Shown here one piece after another: positions 8,755-18,900 of a stretch of DNA of 64,000 bases. The position numbers and the translations under genes are program-made. Source of the stretch: F1-120-MAGs118 sp013360535 (GTDB lineage: Bacteria > Planctomycetota > UBA1135 > GCA-002686595); NCBI GenBank assembly GCA_026647215.1, contig JAPKHC010000005.1:111591-175590 (forward strand). Reading direction: 5' to 3'. Position 1 is the first letter of the stretch. Every line of letters starts with the position of its first letter. The notes below the pieces were generated by a model that saw nothing but the letters and a program-made list of their open reading frames with translations, ran no database searches and was not told the DNA's origin.

Positions 8755-10857
8755 ATGCCGAACATCGCCAAGTCGAGACATTGGCTCGTGGCCCTCGTGG
8801 CCTGTGGTGTCGTGTTGGCGCTCGCGCCTTGGCTCGGTCGCGACGACCCACGCGACGCACCTCGGCAGCCCGAGCCCCCGCAGGAACTCGTCGTGCTCGA
8901 GCGCCGCGAAGTGGACTCGTCCGGCACGGAAGGCGCGACGCGCGGTTCGACCCGCAAGCCGCGGCGCGAGCGCTCGGCTCGTGCGGGTGCGATGGATGTC
9001 GAGCGCATCGGCGGAAGCGTGCGAGATCGCCGCGGAGATCCGCTCGAAGGCGCGCTCGTCCTCCTGCGCGCCCGTCGCGGTCCCTTGTCGGCGGACCTCG
9101 GCAGCACGGTGACCCAGCGCAGCGGTGAATTCACGTTCGACCTCTCGGCCTGGTCCAACGAGTTCGCGCTGCGGCGCACGCTGCGCCGGACTCTCGAGCG
9201 CGACGAGACGCCCAGCCCTTCCGAGCTCGACGCGCTCGAGGCCTACGGGACGGTGAGCATCGAGATCGCGGCGACACTCGAGGGTCGTGCGCCGGCGACG
9301 ATCGAGAGCACGCTCGCCGAGCTGCGCGAGCGCCCGGACGGGCTGCGGCTGCAGCTCGACGACGGCGTCGAGCTCACCGGCTACGTCTCGCGCAACTCGC
9401 CGAATGCGAACTGGCGCGTCGCCGGCGCACGAGTCGCGTTGCTCGACAGCGCTGGCGCCGTCGCGGCGAGCTCCTCGGCGGACGCTTCCGGACGCTTCGT
9501 GCTGCGTGCCCCGCCGGATCGTTACGACCTTTTCGTGCGCCACGATGTGCACGGAGCCGCGCTTCTCGGCAACGTCGACTTGAGGACCGACGGACCGCGG
9601 CCGCCGGTAGCGATCGAGCTACGGAAGGCCGGAAAGATCGCTGGCAGCGTGCTCCACGCCGATGGAAGTCCGGTGGCGAACCTGGTGCTCGAGGCCACGC
9701 ACTCCAGCTTGCTCGCGCGGGACTCGCGCGAGCTCTCGATCGGCGAGCAGTTCGAGCTCGAAGGTCCGGTGGGGCTCGCGCAGGCGCTCGCCGTCACGGA
9801 TTCCGACGGTCGATTCTCGTTCGACTCCTTGTGCGAAGGCCGGTTCGAGCTGCGGGCGCCGGGAACGGGCGACGGCGTGCTGCGCGGCCCGCGCGCGGTG
9901 TACACGGACTCGCCCGACGTGGCGTACACGTACCGCGGCCAGCGCCTGCGGGTCGAAGTGTCGGACCTCGAAGGCCCCAACCCGCTGGATGCCCAGCTGG
10001 AGTGCTGGAGGATCGAGCACCGCTTCCAGCCGAAGCCCGAGCACGAGCTCGCGCCGCACGGCGATGGCCGCAGCACGTTCCACCTCGAGGTCGCGGCGGG
10101 AGAGCGGCTGTACCTGCGCGCCTTCGCCGGAGGCTCGCTCTTCGCGTGGACGATCCTCGATGTCGACGCGGGCGAAGGAGAGCGCCTCGTGCAGCTCCGC
10201 GTCGGTGACAGTTCGGCGACTCCTTCCGATGGCGCTCCCGGCCTGAACTACGTGCTCGGAACACGTGTCGCGCTCGAAGTGCTCGACGAGACGGACGCGC
10301 CGCTCGACGGCTGGCGCGCGACGGCGATTTCGGAGCAAGGCGACATCCCGACGGGCTGGGGTGGCTTCAAGCCCGGCGCGGATGGCTCGCTGCCGCCGCT
10401 TCCGCCGGGTCGCTTCCGCCTGGGGCTCCTGCCCGCGCGGCGCGACTCGTTCCACTGCTTCACCACCGTCGGCTCCGACTTCGAGGCCGAGGTCGGACGC
10501 CCGCAGGCTGTGACGCTGCGCGTTCCGCTCGGCGGCCGCCTGCGGCTGCGCATGCCTACCGAAGCGCGCGACATCGACGAGTGGCAGCCGATGGTCTTCT
10601 GGGACGACCTCCCCGAGAACGGCTGGAGCGTGGAGGCGCTCCCGCTCGATCCGAAGCTCGAGCCGACCGCGCTGTTGCTGATCGCTCCCGATCGAGCGGA
10701 TCTTGCGGCCTTCAGTGCGCCGCCCGGCTGGGAAGTCGACGCTTATCCCCCGCTCTTGCCCGGTCGCTGGCGACTGCGTGTCACGCGCCCGAACTCGACT
10801 CCACGCGTCGTGGAAGTCACCGTGCGAGCTGGCGAGGTCACGACGGCGACGCCGTAA
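8755..10857 (+). CDS. Secreted or anchored protein with carboxypeptidase-regulatory-like folds
   Basis: 700 residues. Start is the ATG at 8755, preceded by a strong GGAAGGGGG ribosome site; the frame is open upstream over the EAL gene but that stretch is antisense shadow. A hydrophobic segment (residues 10-25) is a signal or anchor. At least three beta-sandwich units of the CarboxypepD_reg type are visible, with the tell-tale GSVRDRRGDPLEGA, GARVALLDSAG..ADASGRFVLRA and GSVLHADGSPVANLVLEA followed by SDGRFSFDSL. No catalytic site is seen. Such proteins are common on planctomycete surfaces; a structural or binding role is an inference. Ends one base before the convergent PPOX gene. Confidence 0.82.
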   Translation: MPNIAKSRHWLVALVACGVVLALAPWLGRDDPRDAPRQPEPPQELVVLERREVDSSGTEGATRGSTRKPRRERSARAGAMDVERIGGSVRDRRGDPLEGALVLLRARRGPLSADLGSTVTQRSGEFTFDLSAWSNEFALRRTLRRTLERDETPSPSELDALEAYGTVSIEIAATLEGRAPATIESTLAELRERPDGLRLQLDDGVELTGYVSRNSPNANWRVAGARVALLDSAGAVAASSSADASGRFVLRAPPDRYDLFVRHDVHGAALLGNVDLRTDGPRPPVAIELRKAGKIAGSVLHADGSPVANLVLEATHSSLLARDSRELSIGEQFELEGPVGLAQALAVTDSDGRFSFDSLCEGRFELRAPGTGDGVLRGPRAVYTDSPDVAYTYRGQRLRVEVSDLEGPNPLDAQLECWRIEHRFQPKPEHELAPHGDGRSTFHLEVAAGERLYLRAFAGGSLFAWTILDVDAGEGERLVQLRVGDSSATPSDGAPGLNYVLGTRVALEVLDETDAPLDGWRATAISEQGDIPTGWGGFKPGADGSLPPLPPGRFRLGLLPARRDSFHCFTTVGSDFEAEVGRPQAVTLRVPLGGRLRLRMPTEARDIDEWQPMVFWDDLPENGWSVEALPLDPKLEPTALLLIAPDRADLAAFSAPPGWEVDAYPPLLPGRWRLRVTRPNSTPRVVEVTVRAGEVTTATP

Positions 10858-10858
10858 G

Positions 10859-11500
10859 TCAGTAGAAGCCCTCGCGGCGTTCGTAGCGCTCGGCGCGCGC
10901 AGCGTCGTACGTCGCGGCGTCGAAGTCGGCGCCGAGCAGCTCGCGGAAGATCGCTCCGTTCGTCGGGACGTCCGAAGGAGCGCGAAAACGGCTCGTTTCC
11001 CACAGTCCGGCACGCAGCGCGGCCTTCGAGCACTGCGTGTAGGCCTCGTCGATGTCGACGAGGATTCCGAGCTTCGGCGGCTTGCCTTCGAGCGCACTCG
11101 GCGCGAGCAGCGCCGCGTCGTGCGTGAGCGTCGCACGGCCGTTGACGCGGAAGCTCTCGGTCACACCGGGGATCAGGAACAGCAACGCGATGCGCGGGTC
11201 GTCGAGCAGGTTGACGAGCGTGTCGGCGATGCGGTTGCCCGGGCGCTCGGGCAGGAGCAGCGTGCGCTCGTCGAGCATGCGCACGAAACCCGCGGGATCC
11301 CCGCGCGGGCTGACGTCGCAACGACCCCGCGTGTCGCAGCTCGCCACGCACACGAACGGCGAGAGCTCGATGAAGCGGCGCGTGAGGGCGTTGAGCCGAT
11401 CGCTCACCTTGCGGCACACGAGCTCGCTCGGGGTGCCGATCAGGGCGCGCAGCTGCGCCTCGTCGTGGATCACGGCATCGGTCAGGCGGTGCGTGCGCAT
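10859..11500 (-). CDS. PPOX-type flavoprotein, MSMEG_1061-like
   Basis: 213 residues starting MRTHRLTDAV. A longer start at 11536 is possible but its extra residues (MDARGRARD) look non-coding. The split-barrel flavin-binding fold of the pyridoxamine 5'-phosphate oxidase superfamily is indicated by FVCVASCDTRGRCDVSPRGDPAGF, then LLLPERPGNRIADTLVNLLDDPRIALLFLIPG and TFRVNGRA-like ESFRVNGRATLT. Members of this subgroup bind FMN or related flavins and are of uncertain substrate. Its upstream region is shared with the dyad-containing promoter of the TPR operon, but the dyads lie about 120 bases from this gene and are closer to the plus-strand operon. Confidence 0.88.
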   Translation of the reverse strand: MRTHRLTDAVIHDEAQLRALIGTPSELVCRKVSDRLNALTRRFIELSPFVCVASCDTRGRCDVSPRGDPAGFVRMLDERTLLLPERPGNRIADTLVNLLDDPRIALLFLIPGVTESFRVNGRATLTHDAALLAPSALEGKPPKLGILVDIDEAYTQCSKAALRAGLWETSRFRAPSDVPTNGAIFRELLGADFDAATYDAARAERYERREGFY

Positions 11501-11617
11501 CGCCGGAGTGTCGCGAGCGCGTCCACGGGCGTCCAACCGCGGCGTCGGACCGGCCGCGCGCTCCGTTGGGTTTGCGAAAAAGCGCGAGCGGGGGCTTGCC
11601 GGATCCGTGCCAGCTAT

Positions 11618-11667
11618 CTACCTAGGTAGTTGTGAGCTACCGCGGTAGTTCCAACCGACCCTGGTAG
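11618..11667. promoter_or_regulatory. Three tandem BlaI/CopY-type operator dyads
   Basis: Three copies of CTACC-N2-GGTAG lie in line: CTACCTAGGTAG at 11618-11629, CTACCGCGGTAG at 11637-11648 and CGACCCTGGTAG at 11656-11667 (one mismatch). The first two are perfect palindromes and all three are spaced by exactly 19 bases. The same dyad occurs once more, upstream of the blaI-like gene at 19375-19386. BlaI, MecI and CopY repressors bind short dyads of the form TACA-N2-TGTA; TACC-N2-GGTA differs by one base per half-site. I infer that this is the binding array for the window's BlaI-like repressor, controlling the TPR/ExbB/ExbD operon downstream. Confidence 0.7.
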
Positions 11668-11743
11668 TCGGACTTCGACCGCGGAGCCGCTTCCAGAGCC
11701 CTCCCGAGGGGTTCTGGCGCGCCCCAAGTCCCCGGAGAACGCC

Positions 11744-14700
11744 GTGACCGCTCCCCGATCCGCCCTCGCCCTGCTCCTCCTCGCGACCCTGCTCGCGGCC
11801 CCTGCCCCGGCCCAGGGCGAGGGTCCCGACGAGCGTTACGGCTTCCTCGTCGGCCTGTGCGAGGAGCGCGAGTGGGAGCTCGCGGCGCGCGAGGCGCGCT
11901 CGTTCCTCGAGGCCTTCCCGCGCCACGCCAAGGCGGAGCTCGCGCGCTATCGCCTCGCGACGGCACTGTTCGAGCTCGGCCAGCGCGAGCCCGCGCGCGA
12001 CCTGTATGCCGAGCTCGAACGCAACGAGCGCTTCGAGTTCCGCGCGGAGTGCGCCTTTCGCCGCGGCCAGTGCGAGCTCGCGCTCGGTCGTGCGCCGCAG
12101 GCCGCGAGCGCGTTCGAGCGGGTGCTCGCCCTGCGCGCCGCCTACCTCGCCCCCGCCGCGACCTTCTTCCTCGCCGAAGCGCGTTTCGCGCAGGGCGACT
12201 TCGCTGCGGCCGAGCAGGGTTACGAACGCACGCTCGCGACCGAAGGTGGCTCCGAATACGAGCGCGAGGCACGCTACGGCCTGTGCTGGTGCGCATTCCG
12301 GCTCGAGCACCACGACGTCGCCGTGCGGCGCATCGGCGAGTGGCTCCAGCGCTATCCGAACCACGAATCCGCGGCCGAGCTGCACTACCTCGCGGGCGAG
12401 GCGCACCTCGCGGCGGGACGCGCGTCCGAGGCGCTGGCGCAGTTCGAGCGCGTGCGTTCGGGGCCGTTCGAGCTGCGCGCGCTGCGAGGCGCGGCCTTCG
12501 CGGCGGCGGAGCTCGGCGATCTGGAGGGAGCCACGCGCCGCTTCGCGCGGCTGGTCGAACGTGAGCCCAACGGCCCTTTTGCAGAAGAAGCGCGCCTGCA
12601 ACGTGGTGCGCTGCTGCTGCGCGGCGGCAAGGCGAAAGAGGCGGTGGCTGCGTTGACTCCGCTCGCGAACTCGGTGGAGGGCGCGACGTGGCTCGCGCGC
12701 GCGCAGCTCGCCGCTGGGGATGCCAACGCGGCGCTGGCGACGGTCGCGCGTGCGTCGCGGCTGCAACTCGAGCCCAACCAGCTTGATGCGCTCGCGATCC
12801 TGCGCGGGGACGCGCTCACGGCGCTCGGACGCGCCGCCGACGCCGCGGAGGCCTATTCGCAGGCGAGAAGCGACTATGCGCTGCACGCCGCGGCGATCGC
12901 GGCCTTCAACTCGAACGCGCTCGACCGCGCGGAGCCGCTCGCGCGGCGCTTGCTCGAGGAATTCCCGCAGAGCCCGTACGCGGCGCCGATGCACATGGTG
13001 TGCGGCGAAGCGGCGCTCGCGCGCGGAGAGCACGCGACGGCGCGGCGCGAGTTCGCGGCGGTCGACGTCGAGGGAGCGGAAGCGGGCCAGCGCGCGCGAG
13101 CGCGACTGCGCGGGGCGTGGAGCGCGCTGCTGGCGAAGGAGGCCAAGGCGGCGGCGCAGCTCGCGGCGGCGCTCGTGCGTGAGTATCCGAAGTCGAACGA
13201 AGCGAAGGAGGCGCGGTTCGTGCTCGGACGGGCCAGTGACGAGCTCGGCGACGGTGCCGCGGCGATCACGGCGTGGACGAACTACCTCGACGCCGAGCCC
13301 AAGGGCGCCTGGGCCGCCGAAGCGCTCGCCGGGCTTGCGCGACTGGACCTCGAGAACGCCGCAAGTTGGAGCGAGCGGCTCGCGAACGAACACGGCGACA
13401 GCGATGCGGCCTTCGGTGCGCTGCTCGCGCTCGCGGACCGCGAGGCCCGCGAAGGACGCAAGGAGGCTGCCGCGCGGCGCTACGCGCAGCTTCTGGAGCG
13501 CTGGCCCGCGCACGCGCTCGCGCCGCGCGCGCGCTACGCGCTGGCGTGGTCCCAGTTCGATGCGGGCAAGGCGCAAGAGGCGGCGGCGACGCTCGCCCCG
13601 CTCGCGCAGGCGGAACTCGAGCCCGAGCTCGAGACCGCGGTCGCGGAACTCGCGCTGTGGAGCGCGACGCGCGCCGGAGACCTCCAGGCGAGCCTCGAGG
13701 CCTACGCGAAACTGCAGAAATCCTCGACGAATCCGCGCAAGCTGCTCGACGCGTGCCGCGCGGTCGCGGCGCTCCTCAAGGAGGCGCAACGCGCCGCGGA
13801 GGCGAAGCCCTTGTTCGAGGACCTGCTGCGGCGCGCCCGCGGCGAGCGTGGCATCCAGACCGAGGCGCTGGTCGAGAGCGCGTGGCTTGCGATCGAGGCG
13901 AAGGATGCCGACGAGGCCGAAGCGCTCGCGCGCACGGCGGCCAAGCTCGCGCCCGACACGTCGGCCAAGGCGCAGGCGGCGGAAGCGTGCTTCTTCGCTG
14001 GCGAGCTGCGCTTCGCGCAGCCCAATCTCGAGCGCGCGAGAGCGCTGTACGAGCTCGCCTTGCCGAGCGCTTCCGCGAAGGTCGTTCCGCAGGCGCTCTA
14101 CAAGCTCGGATTCGTCCATCTGCGCGGCGAACGTGTCGACGACGCCGCGGTGTGCTTCAAGAAGGTCGCGGACGAGCACGCAAGCCACGAACTCGCAGGG
14201 GAAGCGCGCTTCCTCGCGGCCGACTGCCGCTTCCGCCAGCGGCGCTTCGCCGAGTGCGCGGAGCTGCTCGCGACGTTCGCGAAGGACCTGCCACGCCATG
14301 CGAGCGCTCCCCATGCGCTGTTCGAGCTGGGCGTGTCGCTGGGCGAGCTCGGGCGCTGGAAGGAGTGCGAGGCGACGCTGGTCGAGCTCGCGCGGCGGGG
14401 AGCGAACCCTGCCAACGCGCTCGAAGCCGACCTGTGGCGCGCGCGCGCCGTCGCGGCGCGTGGAGACGAGCGCGGAGCCCGCGCCGCGCTCGAACGGGTC
14501 GCCGCCACCGACAAGGGCCGCGTCGGCGCGCTCGCGCGCCTCGAGCTCGGCAAGCTGGACGCCAAGGCCGGTCGGCACGAAGACGCGCTCGCGAGCTTCC
14601 TCAAGATCGCGCTGCTCTTCGAGGGCGGCGAGCTCGTCGCCGAAGCCAGCTTCCTCGCCGCCGGCGAGCTCGAGGCACTCGAACGCCCGGACAAGGCCCG

Positions 14701-14788
14701 CGCGCGCTACTCGGACCTCGTCGCGCGCCATCCCGACTCGCCCTTCGCGGTGCGCGCAAAGCAGCGCCTCGACGCGCTCGGCCGCTGA
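11744..14788 (+). CDS. Large secreted TPR protein, Tol/YbgF-like
   Basis: 1014 residues from GTG with GGAGA nine bases upstream. Residues 1-24 are a Sec signal (ALLLLATLLAAPAPAQG). The remainder is a long run of tetratricopeptide-type helical hairpins of about 34-38 residues, such as FELGQREPARDLYAELE, LGRAPQAASAFERVLAL and AGRASEALAQFERV; the last units (ERPDKARARYSDLVARHPDSPFA) match the YbgF/CpoB style. It is the first gene of an operon with ExbB, ExbD and the TolB-like fusion, just as CpoB accompanies Tol-Pal in proteobacteria. Probably a periplasmic scaffold for the energised machine. Base composition and codon use are like the neighbours. Confidence 0.85.
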   Translation: MTAPRSALALLLLATLLAAPAPAQGEGPDERYGFLVGLCEEREWELAAREARSFLEAFPRHAKAELARYRLATALFELGQREPARDLYAELERNERFEFRAECAFRRGQCELALGRAPQAASAFERVLALRAAYLAPAATFFLAEARFAQGDFAAAEQGYERTLATEGGSEYEREARYGLCWCAFRLEHHDVAVRRIGEWLQRYPNHESAAELHYLAGEAHLAAGRASEALAQFERVRSGPFELRALRGAAFAAAELGDLEGATRRFARLVEREPNGPFAEEARLQRGALLLRGGKAKEAVAALTPLANSVEGATWLARAQLAAGDANAALATVARASRLQLEPNQLDALAILRGDALTALGRAADAAEAYSQARSDYALHAAAIAAFNSNALDRAEPLARRLLEEFPQSPYAAPMHMVCGEAALARGEHATARREFAAVDVEGAEAGQRARARLRGAWSALLAKEAKAAAQLAAALVREYPKSNEAKEARFVLGRASDELGDGAAAITAWTNYLDAEPKGAWAAEALAGLARLDLENAASWSERLANEHGDSDAAFGALLALADREAREGRKEAAARRYAQLLERWPAHALAPRARYALAWSQFDAGKAQEAAATLAPLAQAELEPELETAVAELALWSATRAGDLQASLEAYAKLQKSSTNPRKLLDACRAVAALLKEAQRAAEAKPLFEDLLRRARGERGIQTEALVESAWLAIEAKDADEAEALARTAAKLAPDTSAKAQAAEACFFAGELRFAQPNLERARALYELALPSASAKVVPQALYKLGFVHLRGERVDDAAVCFKKVADEHASHELAGEARFLAADCRFRQRRFAECAELLATFAKDLPRHASAPHALFELGVSLGELGRWKECEATLVELARRGANPANALEADLWRARAVAARGDERGARAALERVAATDKGRVGALARLELGKLDAKAGRHEDALASFLKIALLFEGGELVAEASFLAAGELEALERPDKARARYSDLVARHPDSPFAVRAKQRLDALGR

Positions 14789-14816
14789 AACCCCTTCGAA
14801 ATCAGGAATTTCCGCC

Positions 14817-15563
14817 ATGCTCACCACCTTCCAGTCTTCTCCCACGCCCGCAGGCACGCCGCTCTCGAGCGTCCTCGACATGGTCCTCTCGGGCGGTCCC
14901 GTGATGATCCCGCTGGCGCTGTGCTCGGCGATCGCGCTCACGTACGCGATCGAACGGGCGGTGCGACTGCGTGCGAGCGCCGTCGGCGTCGCGAGCCTCG
15001 AGCGCGAGCTGTTGCCGGCGCTCGCGAGCGGCGGCCTCGCGCGGGGTCTCGACGTCGTCGAGCGCGCCTCGACACCGGCGGCACGTGTGCTGCGCGTCGC
15101 GCTGAGCCACTGGAACGCGCCGTACCTCGAGCGCGAGAAACAGACGGAAGAGGCGGGCCTGCGCGAGGTGCGCTCGCTCTCGGCCAACCTCAAGCCACTC
15201 GTCTACACCGCAATGCTCGCGCCGCTGCTCGGCTTCCTCGGCACGGTGTACGGCATGATCGTCGCGTTCTCGACGGTGGCGTCGAGCGCGAGCCTCGGGC
15301 GGCCGGAGATGCTCGCGGCCGGCATCAGCCAGGCGCTCGTCACGACCGCGGCGGGCCTCACGATCGCGGTGCCCGCCCAGGTCCTCTACTACGTGCTGAA
15401 GTCGCGCGTCGAGCGTTTCTCGCGCGACCTCGAGGAGCTCCACGCGCGCGCCGTCGACACGCTGCGCCGCGGGATCGTCACACCGCCGCCGGCTCCGAAG
15501 CCTGAGGCCCCCGCTGCGTCGGACAGCGTCCCCACCGAACCCGTCGCCACGCAGGCGGCCTAG
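14817..15563 (+). CDS. exbB: ExbB/TolQ/MotA-type proton channel subunit
   Basis: 248 residues. Three membrane spans: about 25-47 (VMIPLALCSAIALTYAIERA), 130-150 (MLAPLLGFLGTVYGMIVAF) and 175-195. The LGFLGTVYGMI and AGISQALVTTAAGLTIAVPA motifs are the family signature, the Thr and Gly residues lining the proton path. The start was set at the ATG after AGGAATT, 28 bases after the TPR gene. Together with ExbD it should use the proton gradient to move a periplasm-spanning partner, here presumably the fusion protein encoded two genes on. ExbB and TolQ cannot be told apart on sequence alone. Confidence 0.93.
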   Translation: MLTTFQSSPTPAGTPLSSVLDMVLSGGPVMIPLALCSAIALTYAIERAVRLRASAVGVASLERELLPALASGGLARGLDVVERASTPAARVLRVALSHWNAPYLEREKQTEEAGLREVRSLSANLKPLVYTAMLAPLLGFLGTVYGMIVAFSTVASSASLGRPEMLAAGISQALVTTAAGLTIAVPAQVLYYVLKSRVERFSRDLEELHARAVDTLRRGIVTPPPAPKPEAPAASDSVPTEPVATQAA

Positions 15564-15572
15564 GAGCGAACG

Positions 15573-15986
15573 ATGCACCTGCGCGACGAACAGCCGCTGG
15601 ACGAGCAGGCGTTGAACCTGACGTCGATGACCGACCTCGTGTTCCTGTTGCTCGTGTTCTTCCTGTGCGCGACGACGTTCCTCGATCCGGAGCGTGCGCT
15701 CGAGCTCGAGCTGCCCGCGGCGCAGAGCGGCGAACGGCGGCAGGTCGAGAGCGAAGAGCTCGTGATCAACGTCTCGCGCGAGGGATCCTTCGCGCTCGGC
15801 GGACGCACGCTCGACGCCGCGGCGTTGCAACGCGAGCTGCGCGCGGCTGCCGCACGCGATCCGCAGACCCCGATCACGATCCGCGGCGATCGCCTCGTGC
15901 ACCACGAGGACATCGTCCGGGTGATGGACGCCTGCGGTCAGGCCGGGCTCGTCAACCTCGCCGTCGGGACGCTCGAAGGTTCCTGA
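15573..15986 (+). CDS. exbD: ExbD/TolR-type channel partner
   Basis: 137 residues. One N-terminal span (LVFLLLVFFLCATTFL, about 22-40) preceded by NLTSMTDLVF, where the Asp is the essential protonated residue of ExbD/TolR. The C-terminal periplasmic domain keeps the family pattern (DAAALQRELRAAAARDPQTPITIRGDRLVHHEDIVRVMDAC in outline). Nine bases after exbB and nine before the fusion gene, so the three are one transcript. The short gaps and conserved Asp make the assignment safe. Confidence 0.93.
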   Translation: MHLRDEQPLDEQALNLTSMTDLVFLLLVFFLCATTFLDPERALELELPAAQSGERRQVESEELVINVSREGSFALGGRTLDAAALQRELRAAAARDPQTPITIRGDRLVHHEDIVRVMDACGQAGLVNLAVGTLEGS

Positions 15987-15995
15987 GGGAGCACC

Positions 15996-18900
15996 GTGAA
16001 GCCCCACGCACCCAGATCGCAGGCGGCGAAGAACCTCGTGATCGCGATGGCGCTCGGCGGCGCCGCGCTGCTCGCGGCGAACCGCTGGCTCATGCCCGCG
16101 CTGTTCGACTTGCGGCCGATCCGCGACGGTTCCGCGAGCTACGCGGACGACGACGCGCGCCTGCGGCTCGCCGCGTGGCAGTCGCCGACTCCGCTCGCCG
16201 GTGCACTCGATACACCGCAGCACGAGTCGCACGTGCGCACGTCGCCCGACGGCCGCTGGGTCGCGTTCAGCGCCGGAGAAGTGGGCAGCGGCGAGCTCTT
16301 CCTCGCCGAGCTCGTCGCCGGTGTCCCGACGGCGCCGCGTGCGCTCGTTGAGCTCAACTCCGCCGCCGACGACGTCGCCCCGGCGTGGGGCCCGGACGGC
16401 CTGTACTTCGCGTCGGACCGTGCCGACGGCGCCGGAGGTTTCGACCTGTACCGCGCGGGCTTCGACGGCGCGTTCTTCGGTGCGGTCGAGCCCGTGGCCG
16501 GCGTGAACACGGCCGCGGCAGAGACGGAACCGGCGCCGGGCCACGGCGAGCTGTACTTCGCGAGCGATCGCGGTGGCGCGGGTTTCGACCTGTACGTGGC
16601 GAGCGCGGGTGCGACGACTCTCGTGACCGAGCTCTCGAGTGCCGCGAACGAACGCGACCCGTTCGTCACGCCCGATGGACGCACGCTGTACCTCTCGTCC
16701 GATCGCCACCTCGGCGGCGGCGACTTCGACCTGCACCGCAGCTTCAAGGACGGCGAGCGCTGGCTCGCGCCGGAGCGGCTCGCGGGCCTCGACTCGCGCG
16801 CGAGCGAACGCGCGCCCGCGACTTCGCGCGACGGCCTGACGCTGCACTTCGTGCGCGAGGGCTCGCCCGAGGCGGAGTTGTGGGAAGCGAAGACGATCGA
16901 GCTCTTCCGCGGCGCCGAGCCGGTGCGGGGATGGGCTGACTTGCTGCTGATCGCAGCGCTGTTGCTGCTGGCGGCGGTCGCCGCGCTGTCGAAGCGCTGG
17001 GAAGAGCTCGACCTTCTCTACAAGTGCGCGCTGGCGAGCGTGCTCGCGCACTTGCTGATCCTGACGCTGCTGCGCTACCTGTACCCCGAGGGAGATCCGC
17101 AGGAAACGCCCGAGCGCGAGCCGCGGTTGCGCGTGCGGCTCGAGGAACCGCGCGAACGGCTGCGGGGGCTCGTCGAACGAGGCGGGGAGCTCGAGCTGCG
17201 CCGCGAAACGCGGCCAGGACGCGAAGCTCCGACGCTGGAATTGCCGGAACTGGCGCAGCTCGCGCCGGAGCTCGCCGCTCCGCAGGCCCAACAGCTCGAG
17301 TCGCAGGCGCGCGAGAGTGATGCGGCTCCGCAACGCCGCGAGGACGAGCTCGAACGGGCCGAAACTCCGCACGTTGCGGCGCCGGAGCTCGCGACTCCGA
17401 ACGAGACGCGGGAACGACGCTCGCTCGCGACCCACGCGAACGACCTGCCCGCTCCGAGCGACGTGGCGCGAGCGCAGGCGACGCCCGAGCTTGCGGGTCC
17501 GGAGCGTCTCGCGCCGATGGCTTCGACCTCGAGCGAGAGCACCTTCGCTCCTTCGGCGGCTCCGCTGGCCGCGGCGACCCGCGCGGACTCGGCCGAGCTG
17601 CCTCGCACGTCCGCCGGTTCGACCGTCGAGCGCCCCGAGCCGTCGCAAGCTTTCTCCGCTCCGCAGGTCGCGCAGCCCGAGGAGGCGCGCGCGCGGATCG
17701 AGCTCGGTTCCGAAGGTCCCGCGCCCGCCGTCGCCCGCGAATTCGCGCCGTCGCGCGGGGAACAGGCCACCAACGCCGGCCCTCGGCGCGGCGAGTTGCC
17801 CGACGCTGCCGCCCCGTCGTTCGAGAGCTCCGCACCCGGCGCCGGCGCGCTCGCGCGCTCCGAATCGGCCCCGTCCCTCGGCTCGCCATCGCGCGCCAAC
17901 GTGGCCAGTGACCGCAGTGCCTCGCCGGGCTCGACCGGAAGCGCTCCTTCGATCGAATTGCCCGCCGAAGCGCGCGCCGTCGCGAGCCTCGAGCCGTCGA
18001 ACGGCACGTCAACTCCGCAGCCCTCGGCACTCGAAGCCCGCCGCGAGGGCGCACGAGCCTCCGTGCCGGAACGCGCGGGATTCGTTGCCTCCGATGCGCC
18101 ACTTTCCTCGACTCCGTTGCCCGCCGCGGCGCCACTCGCCGCCGCCCCGCAGCCGGCGGCCGACGACCTTCCGCGCTCGCCGCGCAAGCTCGACGACACT
18201 CCCTACCGCTCGCGTTTCGGCGCCGAGAAGGAGATCGCGTTGCGTGAGCACGGCGGCTCGCAGGAGACCGAACGTGCCGTCGCGAACGGCCTGCGCTACC
18301 TCGCCTCGCGCCAGCGCCGCGACGGTTCGTGGGGCGCGCTCGACGATCGCAACGAGAAGTACCGTGACGTGCGCGTCGGCAAGTCCGGCCTCGCGCTGCT
18401 CGCGTTCCTCGGCGCGGGCCATGTGCCGGGCGGCACGACCGAACACGCGGCCGTCGCGGAGCGTGCGGTGCGCTGGCTCGTCTCGCAGCAGGATCCTGCG
18501 AACGGTCACTTCGGCGACAGCGAAGCCTACGGCCACGGCATCGCGACCTACGCGCTCGCCGAGTGTTTCGCGCTCACGCGCGACCCCACGCTGCGCGAGC
18601 CGATCGAACGCGCCGTCGAGCGGATCCTCGCAGAACAGTTCACGCGCGGCGACCGGCGCAACGTCGGCGGCTGGAGCTACTTCTATGCCGACGGCGCGGT
18701 TTTCGACGGCTGGCCGCGCGCCTCGATCACCGCCTGGCAGGTGATGGCGCTCGAGTCGGCGCGGCTGGGCGGAATTGCCGTGCCCGACGAAGCTTTCGAG
18801 CAGGCCCTCACGTTCCTGCGCGGCGCGTGGGATGCGGAGCTGGGCCGCTTCCGCTACAGCCACGATCCCGCGCGGCTGCGTTCGGGCTACGCGACGTTGC

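Noticed and set aside
11618..15193. Very long open frame on the minus strand across the TPR and ExbB genes
   Set aside because: Its translation is a run of Arg, Ala, Glu and Leu without domains, typical of antisense frames in very GC-rich DNA, and it covers the operator dyads.
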